64,000 nt of DNA from Pseudomonas sp. NC02 (GTDB lineage Bacteria > Pseudomonadota > Gammaproteobacteria > Pseudomonadales > Pseudomonadaceae). Of the stretch, positions 8,678 to 16,530 are shown one piece after another. Each line of letters starts with the position of its first letter. Position 1 is the first letter of the stretch. The stretch is from assembly GCF_002874965.1 (NCBI RefSeq), contig NZ_CP025624.1, positions 1,736,001-1,800,000 on the forward strand, written 5' to 3'. The notes below the pieces were generated by a model. That model made no database searches. It was given only the letters and a program-made list of their open reading frames with translations, and was not told the origin of the DNA. The translations under genes and the position numbers were made by a program.

Positions 8678-8881
8678 ATAATAGGTGCGGTTGAGGGCAG
8701 ATGCAATCTCGGAAATCTTTCCTGACAAGTAGGCAGTCGTTTCATGTGATCCTTCACAGACGGCTGGTGGACGGTTGAAACCGGACGCTATCCTCCGGCT
8801 TCGACCCCGTCTACTTCGGTACTGATTCAGGTCTTTTCCGCTGCGTGGCTCTACGTCAGCGAGCCAGGAAGGGGCTGCGTG

Positions 8882-10222
8882 CTACAGGCTTTCCAAGGTT
8901 TGTAACAACACCCGCACCTTGGTCATCGACTCCTGATACTCCGCCTGCCACTCCGAGTCCGCGACAATCCCGCCGCCGCCCCAGCAGCACACCTGACCAT
9001 CCTTGACCAACAGGCTGCGAATGGCGATGGAGCTGTCCATCTCGCCGCGCACGTCCAGATACACCAGCGAACCGCAATACAACCCGCGCCGGGTCGGCTC
9101 CAGCTCGTCGATGATCTGCATCGCGCGAATCTTCGGTGCGCCGGTGATGGAGCCGCCGGGGAAGCTGCCGGCGATCAGGTCGAGGGCGTCTTTATCGTCG
9201 GCCAATTCGCCGGTCACGCTGCTCACCAGATGATGCACATTTGGATAGCTTTCCAGGCTGAACAACTCCGGGACCCTCACCGAGCCGGTGCGGCAGGTGC
9301 GGCCCAGGTCGTTGCGCAGCAGGTCGACGATCATCAGGTTTTCGGCACGATCCTTGGGGCTGGCCAGCAATTCAGCGGCGTTGGCTGCATCTTCCTCGGG
9401 CGTCGCCCCCCTTGGCCGGGTGCCCTTGATCGGGCGGGTTTCCACCTGGCGCTGGCTGATTTTGACGAAGCGCTCCGGCGATAAACTCAATACCGCGCCA
9501 TCATCCGGCAAGCTCTGGAACCCGGAAAACGGCGTCGGGCAGGCTTCGCGCAAGGCGCAGTAGGCCACCCACGGATCGCCACTGCACGGGGCACGGAAAC
9601 GTTGGGCAAAGTTGACCTGGTAGCAGTCACCCGCCTGGATGTAATCCTGGATGCGGGCGAGTGCGTGTTTGTAGGTGTCGGCTGTCACGTCCGGGGCCAT
9701 TGGGCCTTGCAGCTTGAAGGTGGCCGATGCGCTGATGGTCGGCTGACCGAACAAGGTAATCAGGTGTTGCCGTTCGCTTTCCGCCAGTTTGGGGTGGAAC
9801 ACCAGTTGGCTGGTCTGCGCCTGGTGATCGCTGATCAAGGCCCAGGCGTACAGGCCAAAGCGTGCATCCGGCAGGTGCAGGTCGTCCACCGCCAGGTGCG
9901 GCAGTTGTTCCAGATGGCGACCGAAGTCGTAGCTCAGGTAGCCGATGAGGCCACCGGCAAACGGCAGTTCGTAGGGCGCGGGGATCGTGGCTTCACCCAG
10001 CAACGTCAGGTTTTCCCGCAGGCGCTGCAGGAAATCACTGCCGCTTTCGTCGGGCAGTACCGCCAGGGTCGTCTCGGGCCAGGCGCTCAGCAGGTCATAA
10101 CGGCCGCGCTCGGCCGCCGGTCGGCCACTGTCCAGCAGCACCGCGCCGGGCGCATGGCGGATTGCTGCAAAGTATTCGGCAGGGTTGGCCCGGTAGGGCA
10201 GCGGGTGTACGGAGCAGGTCAC
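8882..10222 (-). CDS. pabB: Aminodeoxychorismate synthase component I
   Basis: A 446-residue chorismate-binding enzyme that makes 4-amino-4-deoxychorismate for folate. RPIKGTRPRG carries the active-site Lys of PabB (PIKGT; anthranilate synthases have PIAGT). GSFPGGSITGAPKIRAMQII is the classic chorismate-binding motif. The start is GTG at 10222. The gene follows the ATP-grasp gene by 5 bp and may be read from the same transcript. Length is normal for PabB. Confidence 0.95.
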   Translation of the reverse strand: MTCSVHPLPYRANPAEYFAAIRHAPGAVLLDSGRPAAERGRYDLLSAWPETTLAVLPDESGSDFLQRLRENLTLLGEATIPAPYELPFAGGLIGYLSYDFGRHLEQLPHLAVDDLHLPDARFGLYAWALISDHQAQTSQLVFHPKLAESERQHLITLFGQPTISASATFKLQGPMAPDVTADTYKHALARIQDYIQAGDCYQVNFAQRFRAPCSGDPWVAYCALREACPTPFSGFQSLPDDGAVLSLSPERFVKISQRQVETRPIKGTRPRGATPEEDAANAAELLASPKDRAENLMIVDLLRNDLGRTCRTGSVRVPELFSLESYPNVHHLVSSVTGELADDKDALDLIAGSFPGGSITGAPKIRAMQIIDELEPTRRGLYCGSLVYLDVRGEMDSSIAIRSLLVKDGQVCCWGGGGIVADSEWQAEYQESMTKVRVLLQTLESL

Positions 10223-10227
10223 TGGGT

Positions 10228-11214
10228 TTATCCCTCGACCGCCGGAATATGCCCAAACATTTCCTGCACAAACTTAACCCGTTCCTCCGGTGTTTCCGTC
10301 ACGCCCGCCGCCTTCAGCTCTTCCAATCGAGCCTCCACGGCATGGGTGCGCAAGGTCAGGCCGCAGTCGTTGGCAATCTGGATGTTCAGCCCCGGGCGAG
10401 CGTTAAGTTCCAGGATCAACGGACCCTTTTCCTGGTCCAGCACCATGTCCACGCCGATATAGCCCAGGCCGCACAGCTCGTAGCAGCCGGCGGCGAGCTT
10501 CATGAAACCGTCCCAGTTGGGCAGTTGCACGCCGTCCACCGCATTGGTGGTGTCGGGGTGCTTGGTGATGATGTTGTTCAGCCAGGTGCCGCGCAGGGTC
10601 AGGCCGGTGGCGAGATCGACACCCACGCCAATCGCGCCCTGGTGCAGGTTGGCCTTGCCGCCGGACTGGCGGGTGGGCAAGCGCAGCATGGCCATCACCG
10701 GGTAGCCCATCAGCACGATGATGCGGATGTCCGGTACGCCTTCGTAGCTGATGCTTTTGAAGATCTGGTCGGGCACCACCCGGTATTCGATCAGCGCGCG
10801 GTCACGGTGGCCGCCGAGGGAATACAGGCCGGTGAGGATGCTGGAAATCTGATGCTCGATTTCTTCATGGCTGATGATCTTGCCGGAGACCGTTCGATAG
10901 CGCCCTTCAAAACGGTCGGCGATCACCAGGATACCGTCACCACCGGCGCCCTGGGCCGGCTTGATCACGAAGTCGCTGCGCCCGCCGATGATCTCGTCGA
11001 GCTTGTCGATTTCCTTCTCGGTGGAAATGACCCCGTACATTTCCGGCACGTGGATGCCGGCGGCCATGGCCCGTTCCTTGGTGATGATCTTGTCATCGAC
11101 GATCGGATACAGGCTGCGCTTGTTGTACTTGAGCACGTAGTCGGCATTTCGCCGGTTGATGCCCATGATCCCCCGCGCTTCCAGGGCCTTCCAGGTCTTC
11201 CAGAAGCCGAACAT
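10228..11214 (-). CDS. RimK-like ATP-grasp protein of the retropepsin/7TM trio
   Basis: A 328-residue ATP-grasp enzyme of the alpha-L-glutamate ligase-like (sugar-transfer-associated) type. FVIKPAQGAGGDGI holds the first ATP-binding lysine, and LELNARPGLNIQIAN is the metal-binding end of the fold. Such enzymes join a carboxylate to an amine or other nucleophile through an acyl phosphate. Its ATG overlaps the stop of the membrane gene by one base (TAATG). The substrate is not known to me. The linked membrane protein and periplasmic protease-like protein suggest an envelope-related ligation. Confidence 0.85.
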   Translation of the reverse strand: MFGFWKTWKALEARGIMGINRRNADYVLKYNKRSLYPIVDDKIITKERAMAAGIHVPEMYGVISTEKEIDKLDEIIGGRSDFVIKPAQGAGGDGILVIADRFEGRYRTVSGKIISHEEIEHQISSILTGLYSLGGHRDRALIEYRVVPDQIFKSISYEGVPDIRIIVLMGYPVMAMLRLPTRQSGGKANLHQGAIGVGVDLATGLTLRGTWLNNIITKHPDTTNAVDGVQLPNWDGFMKLAAGCYELCGLGYIGVDMVLDQEKGPLILELNARPGLNIQIANDCGLTLRTHAVEARLEELKAAGVTETPEERVKFVQEMFGHIPAVEG

Positions 11215-12746
11215 TACGAGTCAGCCTTGAGGAAGGCCTTGAAACGCACCAGTTCGGTCAGGCGGTAGCCGCGATAACGACCCATGGCCAGCATGAAGCC
11301 CACCAGGATCAACAGGATCGCCGGGAAGGTGAACACGAAGTAGATCAGTTCCGGCACGCTCATGATGATGTGCGCCAGGGACGCGGCGAACAGCGTGCCG
11401 ATCGCGACTTTCATCGCATGGCCGCCACCGCGTTCTTCCCAGGTGATCGACAGGCGTTCGATGGTCATGGTCAGGATCACCATCGGGAACAGTGCCACCG
11501 ACAACCCGCGCTCCAGGCCGAGCTTGTGGCTGAACAGACTGATGGCGGCGATCAGCACCACCACGAAGGTCAGCACCACCGAGAGCCTCGGCAGCATCTG
11601 CAGCTTCAAGTGTTCCAGGTAAGACCGAAGCGACAGCCCCAGCGCCGTAATAATGGTGAACAGCACAATCCCGAAGCCCAGCTGTGTCTCTCGGAACGCC
11701 AGGGCAATCAGCACCGGGGTAAACGTGCCAAGGGTCTGCAGGCCGATCAGGTTGCGCAGGATCAGGATCACCAGCACGCCAATCGGGATCATCACCATGA
11801 TCATGAAGGTCTGCTGGGTTTGCAGCGGCAGGCCGTACAGCGAGTACTCGAGGAAGTTGGCGTCGGTGTTTTCGTCCGTCAGCTTGGCCAGGCGAATCGC
11901 GTTCATTTCGCTGTTGTTGAGGCTGAAGGTCACCATGGCCTTCTTGCCGCCGTCGACGGTGATCAGGTTTTCATCACCGGTCCACCACAGCAGGCGGTCG
12001 GCCGGCAGCCCTTGCTCGCCGGTGTCGGGGTTGAAGTACAGCCAGTCGTTGCCATTGAAACTGCGCAGCCAGAGTTCCGGGGTTTGCGGCTGGTCGGCCA
12101 CCAGGCGGATGGTGTGGACCTTTTCCACCGGCACATGGGCGATGGACAGCAGCAACTCGACGATCTTGGCCTTGTGCGGCGTCGACGGGTCGCCCGCCAG
12201 CAGCAGCTTCACGTTGTCGTCGTTGAGGTTGTTGGTGCGCTTGATGGCTTCGCTGATAAAGGTCTCGACGTCGGCCGAGTGCTGGCGGATCGGCGCCAGC
12301 AGGGCTTCGGCGGCGATTTTTTCCGGGCCTTCGACGGCGATGCTGTCGCGGAAGGTCGGGCCCTTGACCTTGACCTTTTCACCGCTGTAACGCTTGGTCA
12401 GCACCAGGCGGTAGTAGAGGGTCTGGTTGCCCTTGGCCCGGCGTGCCGACCAGGTGACCTTGCGGTTGCCGTCGAGGCGATTGACGCTGACGCCGTAGTT
12501 ATTCGAGATAAAGCTTTCATTCAGGCTGACGAAGTCGCGGCTCAGGGGCGGCACGAACATCTGGATTTTCACCGGGTCCTTGGCGCTGGCGACGAACTCG
12601 ACCTTGGCGTCGATGTTCCACAGGTCGTCGGTGGCGTCCTCGGTGACGGGAATCCCCAGCACGAAAATCTGATAGGCGGTGACCGAAATGCCCAAGACCA
12701 CCAAAACGGCGATCAGGATTTTCAGGTGCAGATTAAGAGAGCGCAT
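11214..12746 (-). CDS. Membrane protein with inactive transglutaminase-like domain and C-terminal 7TM-type helices
   Basis: A 510-residue protein with one N-terminal membrane helix (about 8-28), a soluble region of about 280 residues facing the periplasm, then six or seven helices from about residue 315. The stretch AKIVELLLSIAHVPVEKVHT sits where a transglutaminase core would have its catalytic Cys, which is absent, so the domain is probably a binding module. It is the middle gene of a three-gene set, 5 bp after the retropepsin-like gene and overlapping the ATP-grasp gene by one base. The set is common in gammaproteobacteria but is poorly understood. Confidence 0.8.
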   Translation of the reverse strand: MRSLNLHLKILIAVLVVLGISVTAYQIFVLGIPVTEDATDDLWNIDAKVEFVASAKDPVKIQMFVPPLSRDFVSLNESFISNNYGVSVNRLDGNRKVTWSARRAKGNQTLYYRLVLTKRYSGEKVKVKGPTFRDSIAVEGPEKIAAEALLAPIRQHSADVETFISEAIKRTNNLNDDNVKLLLAGDPSTPHKAKIVELLLSIAHVPVEKVHTIRLVADQPQTPELWLRSFNGNDWLYFNPDTGEQGLPADRLLWWTGDENLITVDGGKKAMVTFSLNNSEMNAIRLAKLTDENTDANFLEYSLYGLPLQTQQTFMIMVMIPIGVLVILILRNLIGLQTLGTFTPVLIALAFRETQLGFGIVLFTIITALGLSLRSYLEHLKLQMLPRLSVVLTFVVVLIAAISLFSHKLGLERGLSVALFPMVILTMTIERLSITWEERGGGHAMKVAIGTLFAASLAHIIMSVPELIYFVFTFPAILLILVGFMLAMGRYRGYRLTELVRFKAFLKADS

Positions 12747-12751
12747 TCAAA

Positions 12752-13285
12752 TTACTCAGCGGTATGAGCGTCGGAGGCGCAGGCAGGTTTGCCCGCCGCG
12801 TATTTAAGACTGGGGTCGACCAGCGCATCAAAGCGTTTCAGCGCTTCGGAGCCGATCAGCAGCGGGTATTGGAAGGCGCTGCGGTCAGTCAAGTTCACTT
12901 CGATACTGCGTAAAGCGGTGCCCATGCAGATGTCCAGGGCGATGACTGGACGGGCGGTGTAGTTCTTGTCTTCATCGGGGTCGTAGTCACCGGCGCGGCG
13001 CTTGATCTTGCTCACGCGGGCCAGGGGACGCTCGATGGGGTGGGAGTGTGCGGTGTCGATGGCCAGGTAGAAGCGCACCCAGGACTCGCCGTTGCGCTTG
13101 AAGCGCTTGATGTCGCGGGCGCTCAAGGACGCGGTCTTGGCCCCGGTGTCGAGCTTGGCGGCCACTTCCAGGTCAATGCCGGCCAACTTGGCGTATTCAT
13201 TGAGTCCATAAACGGTCTTCTCGGCAGCAACGCCAAGGCCCGGGATAAACAGTAGAAGCAAAAGGGGGAAGGGCTTGAGTCTCAT
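12752..13285 (-). CDS. Secreted retropepsin-like protein (putative ATP-dependent zinc protease family)
   Basis: A 177-residue protein with a signal peptide (MRLKPFPLLLLLFIPGLGVA). KLDTGAKTASL contains the DTGA motif of pepsin-fold aspartic proteases, and the C-terminal RSAFQYPLLIGSEALKRF fits the second half of that fold. The family label 'ATP-dependent zinc protease' is historical; the visible motif is aspartic. It is the first gene of the trio and is divergent from the prp cluster. A role in envelope or osmotic homeostasis is plausible but inferred. Confidence 0.85.
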   Translation of the reverse strand: MRLKPFPLLLLLFIPGLGVAAEKTVYGLNEYAKLAGIDLEVAAKLDTGAKTASLSARDIKRFKRNGESWVRFYLAIDTAHSHPIERPLARVSKIKRRAGDYDPDEDKNYTARPVIALDICMGTALRSIEVNLTDRSAFQYPLLIGSEALKRFDALVDPSLKYAAGKPACASDAHTAE

Positions 13286-13472
13286 AAATCCTGACGCGGT
13301 GCAGTGCGATGTTCAATTCAAGGCGACTGGCATTGCTGCGCAAGCTCCCTCGTGCGCCTTTTCATCCAGGGATGTGAGGCAAAAGTGGCCGGCATTCTAA
13401 CATGAAGGTTTTCTGGCGCCAGCGCTGGCAGCCGGCCATGCCCCGATAGAGTGCAAGGCGGGTTATTAGACG

Positions 13473-13484
13473 ATTGTCGACAAT
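13473..13484. promoter_or_regulatory. Candidate PrpR operator 1 (ATTGTCGACAAT)
   Basis: A perfect 12-bp palindrome 74-85 bp upstream of the prpR ATG. Its TGTCGACA core recurs at 13548-13555, overlapping the prpR translation start region. FadR-type GntR proteins bind such symmetric sites. Confidence 0.55.
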
Positions 13485-13547
13485 GTGTATTTATTCTTTG
13501 ACTATCCTGGGCTGATTGGCTAGTTTTTGCGGCATTGCTTTTAAAGG

Positions 13548-13555
13548 TGTCGACA
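13548..13555. promoter_or_regulatory. Candidate PrpR operator 2 (TGTCGACA)
   Basis: The palindromic TGTCGACA core sits between the ribosome-binding site AAAGGTG (13543-13549) and the ATG of prpR. It repeats the core of the site at 13473-13484, so binding could repress prpR and the genes behind it. Confidence 0.45.
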
Positions 13556-13557
13556 AT

Positions 13558-14271
13558 ATGCTGGATCAACTGGAAACCCCAGTGATGGCCCAAGACGATT
13601 CCCAGACCATGTCCGAGAACGTCTTCCGGCGTATCCAGGCCGCCATCGTCAAGGGCGAAATCGCCCCCGGCAGCAAGATCTCCGAGCCGGAACTGGCGCG
13701 CACCTATGGCATCAGCCGTGGCCCGCTGCGCGAGGCGATCCACCGCCTGGAAGGCCAGCGCCTGCTGGTGCGCATCCCCCATGTGGGCGCGCGAGTGGTC
13801 TCGTTGAGCCATGAAGAACTGATCGAACTCTACGAAATCCGCGAATCCCTGGAAGGCATGGCCTGCCGCCTGGCCGCCGAGCGCATGACCGACGCCGAGA
13901 TCGAAGAGCTGCGCCAGGTGTTGCACACCCACGAGCGCGATGCGGCCTTCCAGGCCGGTGTCGGCTACTACCAGCAGGAAGGCGACTTCGATTTTCATTA
14001 CCGGATAATTCAAGGCGCCGGTAACCGCACCCTGACCCAAATGTTGTGCGGCGAGCTGTATCAGTTGGTGCGCATGTACCGCATCCAGTTCTCCGCCACC
14101 CCCAATCGTCCACGCCAGGCCTTTGCCGAGCATCACCGCATTCTTGACGCGATTGCCGATCGCGACGGTGAACTGGCCGAGTTGTTGATGCGCCGGCATA
14201 TCGGTGCCTCCAAACGCAACATTGCCCGTCACTTCCCGGACGGCGCTCCCCAATCACGAGGTGAGTCATGA
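13558..14271 (+). CDS. prpR: GntR-family regulator of the 2-methylcitrate cluster
   Basis: A 237-residue FadR-subfamily GntR protein. The winged helix (about 20-85) includes [20 protein letters not shown] and [19 protein letters not shown], followed by an FCD ligand domain. In Pseudomonas the prp genes have this GntR regulator instead of the sigma-54 activator of enterobacteria. The start at 13558 has AAAGGTG eight bases upstream; an earlier in-frame start at 13516 lacks one. Its stop overlaps the prpB start (ATGA), so the regulator is co-translated with the pathway. Palindromes in its leader suggest self-control. Confidence 0.92.
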   Translation: MLDQLETPVMAQDDSQTMSENVFRRIQAAIVKGEIAPGSKISEPELARTYGISRGPLREAIHRLEGQRLLVRIPHVGARVVSLSHEELIELYEIRESLEGMACRLAAERMTDAEIEELRQVLHTHERDAAFQAGVGYYQQEGDFDFHYRIIQGAGNRTLTQMLCGELYQLVRMYRIQFSATPNRPRQAFAEHHRILDAIADRDGELAELLMRRHIGASKRNIARHFPDGAPQSRGES

Positions 14272-15161
14272 GTTCCAATAACAACACCACTCCAGGCCAG
14301 CGTTTCCGTGACGCGGTTGCCAGCGAGCACCCGTTGCAGGTAGTCGGCGCGATCAACGCCAACCACGCGCTGCTGGCCAAGCGCGCCGGCTTCAAGGCGA
14401 TCTACCTGTCGGGTGGCGGGGTGGCTGCCGGCTCCCTCGGTGTGCCGGACCTGGGCATCACCGGCCTGGATGACGTGCTGACGGACGTGCGCCGCATCAC
14501 CGACGTGTGCGACCTGCCGCTGCTGGTGGACGTGGACACCGGTTTCGGCTCCTCCGCGTTCAACGTGGCGCGCACCGTCAAGTCGATGATCAAGTTCGGC
14601 GCGGCGGCGATCCATATCGAAGACCAGGTGGGCGCCAAGCGTTGCGGCCATCGCCCGAACAAAGAAATCGTGTCCCAGCAGGAAATGGTCGACCGCATCA
14701 AGGCTGCGGTGGATGCGCGTACCGATGACAGCTTCGTGATCATGGCCCGCACCGACGCACTGGCCGTGGAAGGTTTGGAATCCGCCCTGGAACGTGCGGC
14801 CGCCTGCATCGAGGCCGGTGCCGACATGGTGTTCCCGGAAGCCATCACTGAGCTTGAGATGTACAAGCTGTTCGCCTCCCGGGTGAAAGCGCCGATCCTG
14901 GCCAACATCACCGAATTCGGTGCGACACCTCTCTATACCGTCGATCAACTGAAATCTGCGGATGTTTCCATCGTCCTGTACCCGCTCTCGGCCTTCCGCG
15001 CCATGAACAAGGCGGCCGAGAACGTCTACACCGCGATCCGTCGCGACGGCACCCAGCAGAACGTGATCGACACCATGCAAACCCGCATGGAGCTTTATGA
15101 TCGCATCGACTACCACACCTTCGAGCAGAAGCTCGACGCGCTGTTCGCCGCCAAGAAGTAA
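14268..15161 (+). CDS. prpB: 2-methylisocitrate lyase
   Basis: A 297-residue isocitrate lyase-superfamily enzyme that splits 2-methylisocitrate into pyruvate and succinate. The catalytic loop [10 protein letters not shown] and the metal-site segment [10 protein letters not shown] are present. It overlaps prpR by four bases and is followed 40 bp later by prpC, as in other pseudomonad prp clusters. Length is normal. Confidence 0.97.
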   Translation: MSSNNNTTPGQRFRDAVASEHPLQVVGAINANHALLAKRAGFKAIYLSGGGVAAGSLGVPDLGITGLDDVLTDVRRITDVCDLPLLVDVDTGFGSSAFNVARTVKSMIKFGAAAIHIEDQVGAKRCGHRPNKEIVSQQEMVDRIKAAVDARTDDSFVIMARTDALAVEGLESALERAAACIEAGADMVFPEAITELEMYKLFASRVKAPILANITEFGATPLYTVDQLKSADVSIVLYPLSAFRAMNKAAENVYTAIRRDGTQQNVIDTMQTRMELYDRIDYHTFEQKLDALFAAKK

Positions 15162-15201
15162 CGCGAGCGCCTCACTAATAACTACAAGATTGGAGATAAC
15201 C

Positions 15202-16329
15202 ATGGCCGAAGCAAAAGTACTCAGTGGAGCTGGCCTGCGTGGCCAGGTTGCCGGGCAAACCGCACTGTCCACCGTGGGCCAGGCCGGTGCCGGCTTGACC
15301 TATCGCGGCTACGACGTGCGCGAACTCGCCGCCGATGCCCAGTTTGAAGAAGTCGCCTACCTGCTGCTCCACGGCGAACTGCCGACCAAAGCCGAACTGG
15401 CCGCCTACACCGCCAAGCTCGGCAAACTGCGCGACCTGCCCCAGGCGCTGAAAGAAGTGCTGGAACGCATCCCCGCCGACGCGCACCCGATGGACGTGAT
15501 GCGCACCGGTTGCTCGTTCCTGGGCAACATCGAGCCGGAGAAAGACTTCTCCGTGCAGCGCGACGTGACCGACCGCCTGCTGGCCGCGTTCCCGGCGATC
15601 ATGTGCTACTGGTACCGCTTCAGCCACGACGGCCAGCGCATCAACTGCGTGACCGACGAGCCGAGCATCGGCGGGCACTTCCTGCACCTGCTGCACGACA
15701 AGAAGCCCAGCGACTTGCACGTCAAGGTGATGAACGTGTCGCTGATTCTCTACGCCGAGCACGAATTCAACGCCTCGACCTTCACCGCCCGCGTGTGTGC
15801 GTCGACCCTGTCGGACCTGTATTCCTGCGTCACCGCCGCCATCGGCTCCCTGCGTGGCCCGTTGCACGGTGGTGCCAACGAAGCGGCGATGGAGATGATC
15901 GAGCGTTTCTCTTCCGCCCAGGAAGCGGTGGAAGGCACCCTCGGCATGCTGGCGCGCAAGGACAAGATCATGGGCTTTGGCCACGCGATCTATAAAGACA
16001 GCGACCCGCGTAATGAAGTGATCAAGGCCTGGTCGAAAAAACTCGCCGACGAAGTGGGCGACACCGTGCTGTTCCCGGTTTCTGAAGCCATCGACAAGAC
16101 CATGTGGGAGCAGAAGAAACTGTTCCCCAACGCCGACTTCTACCATGCCTCGGCGTACCACTTCATGGGCATCCCGACCAAGCTGTTCACCCCGATTTTC
16201 GTCTGCTCGCGGCTTACAGGGTGGGCCGCGCATGTATTTGAACAGCGTGCCAACAACCGCATCATCCGTCCGAGCGCCGAGTACATCGGCGTTGAGCAGC
16301 GCAAGTTCGTGCCAATCGAACGTCGCTGA
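15202..16329 (+). CDS. prpC: 2-methylcitrate synthase
   Basis: A 375-residue citrate synthase-fold protein that condenses propionyl-CoA with oxaloacetate. Active-site segments are LHGGANEAAMEMIERF and MGFGHAIYKDSDPRN. The frame is open further upstream, but the ATG at 15202 follows TGGAGATAACC, a strong ribosome-binding site, and matches the family N-terminus MAEAKVLSGAGLRGQVAG. Housekeeping citrate synthase is longer and differs; the prp context settles the call. Confidence 0.96.
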   Translation: MAEAKVLSGAGLRGQVAGQTALSTVGQAGAGLTYRGYDVRELAADAQFEEVAYLLLHGELPTKAELAAYTAKLGKLRDLPQALKEVLERIPADAHPMDVMRTGCSFLGNIEPEKDFSVQRDVTDRLLAAFPAIMCYWYRFSHDGQRINCVTDEPSIGGHFLHLLHDKKPSDLHVKVMNVSLILYAEHEFNASTFTARVCASTLSDLYSCVTAAIGSLRGPLHGGANEAAMEMIERFSSAQEAVEGTLGMLARKDKIMGFGHAIYKDSDPRNEVIKAWSKKLADEVGDTVLFPVSEAIDKTMWEQKKLFPNADFYHASAYHFMGIPTKLFTPIFVCSRLTGWAAHVFEQRANNRIIRPSAEYIGVEQRKFVPIERR

Positions 16330-16361
16330 GTGGAGAAACCGCTGATCTTGGGGTGAAACCG

Positions 16362-16468
16362 GATCAAAAATGTGGGAGCGGGCTTGCTCGCGAAGGCGGT
16401 GTGACAGTCGCCATGTGTGTTGCATGACACACCGCTTTCGCGAGCAAGCCCGCTCCCACATTTTGATC
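16362..16468. repeat. REPIN-type inverted repeat, copy B
   Basis: The two REP arms (16372 onward and ending at 16459) are nearly the same as copy A. Here the symmetry extends outward to GATCAAAA / TTTGATC, so the whole element is longer. It lies inside the prp operon, between prpC and acnD, where a folded repeat could stabilise the upstream mRNA or reduce downstream expression. Confidence 0.9.
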
Positions 16469-16530
16469 GCATTCCACCTTGGATCAGCACCGGTTCTTCC
16501 TTTTGCAACTACCGTGACCGAGTCCTGACG

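Noticed and set aside
8729..8881. A small gene between higB and pabB
   Set aside because: No frame with a start, ribosome-binding site and recognisable product; probably only promoter and 3' flanking DNA.
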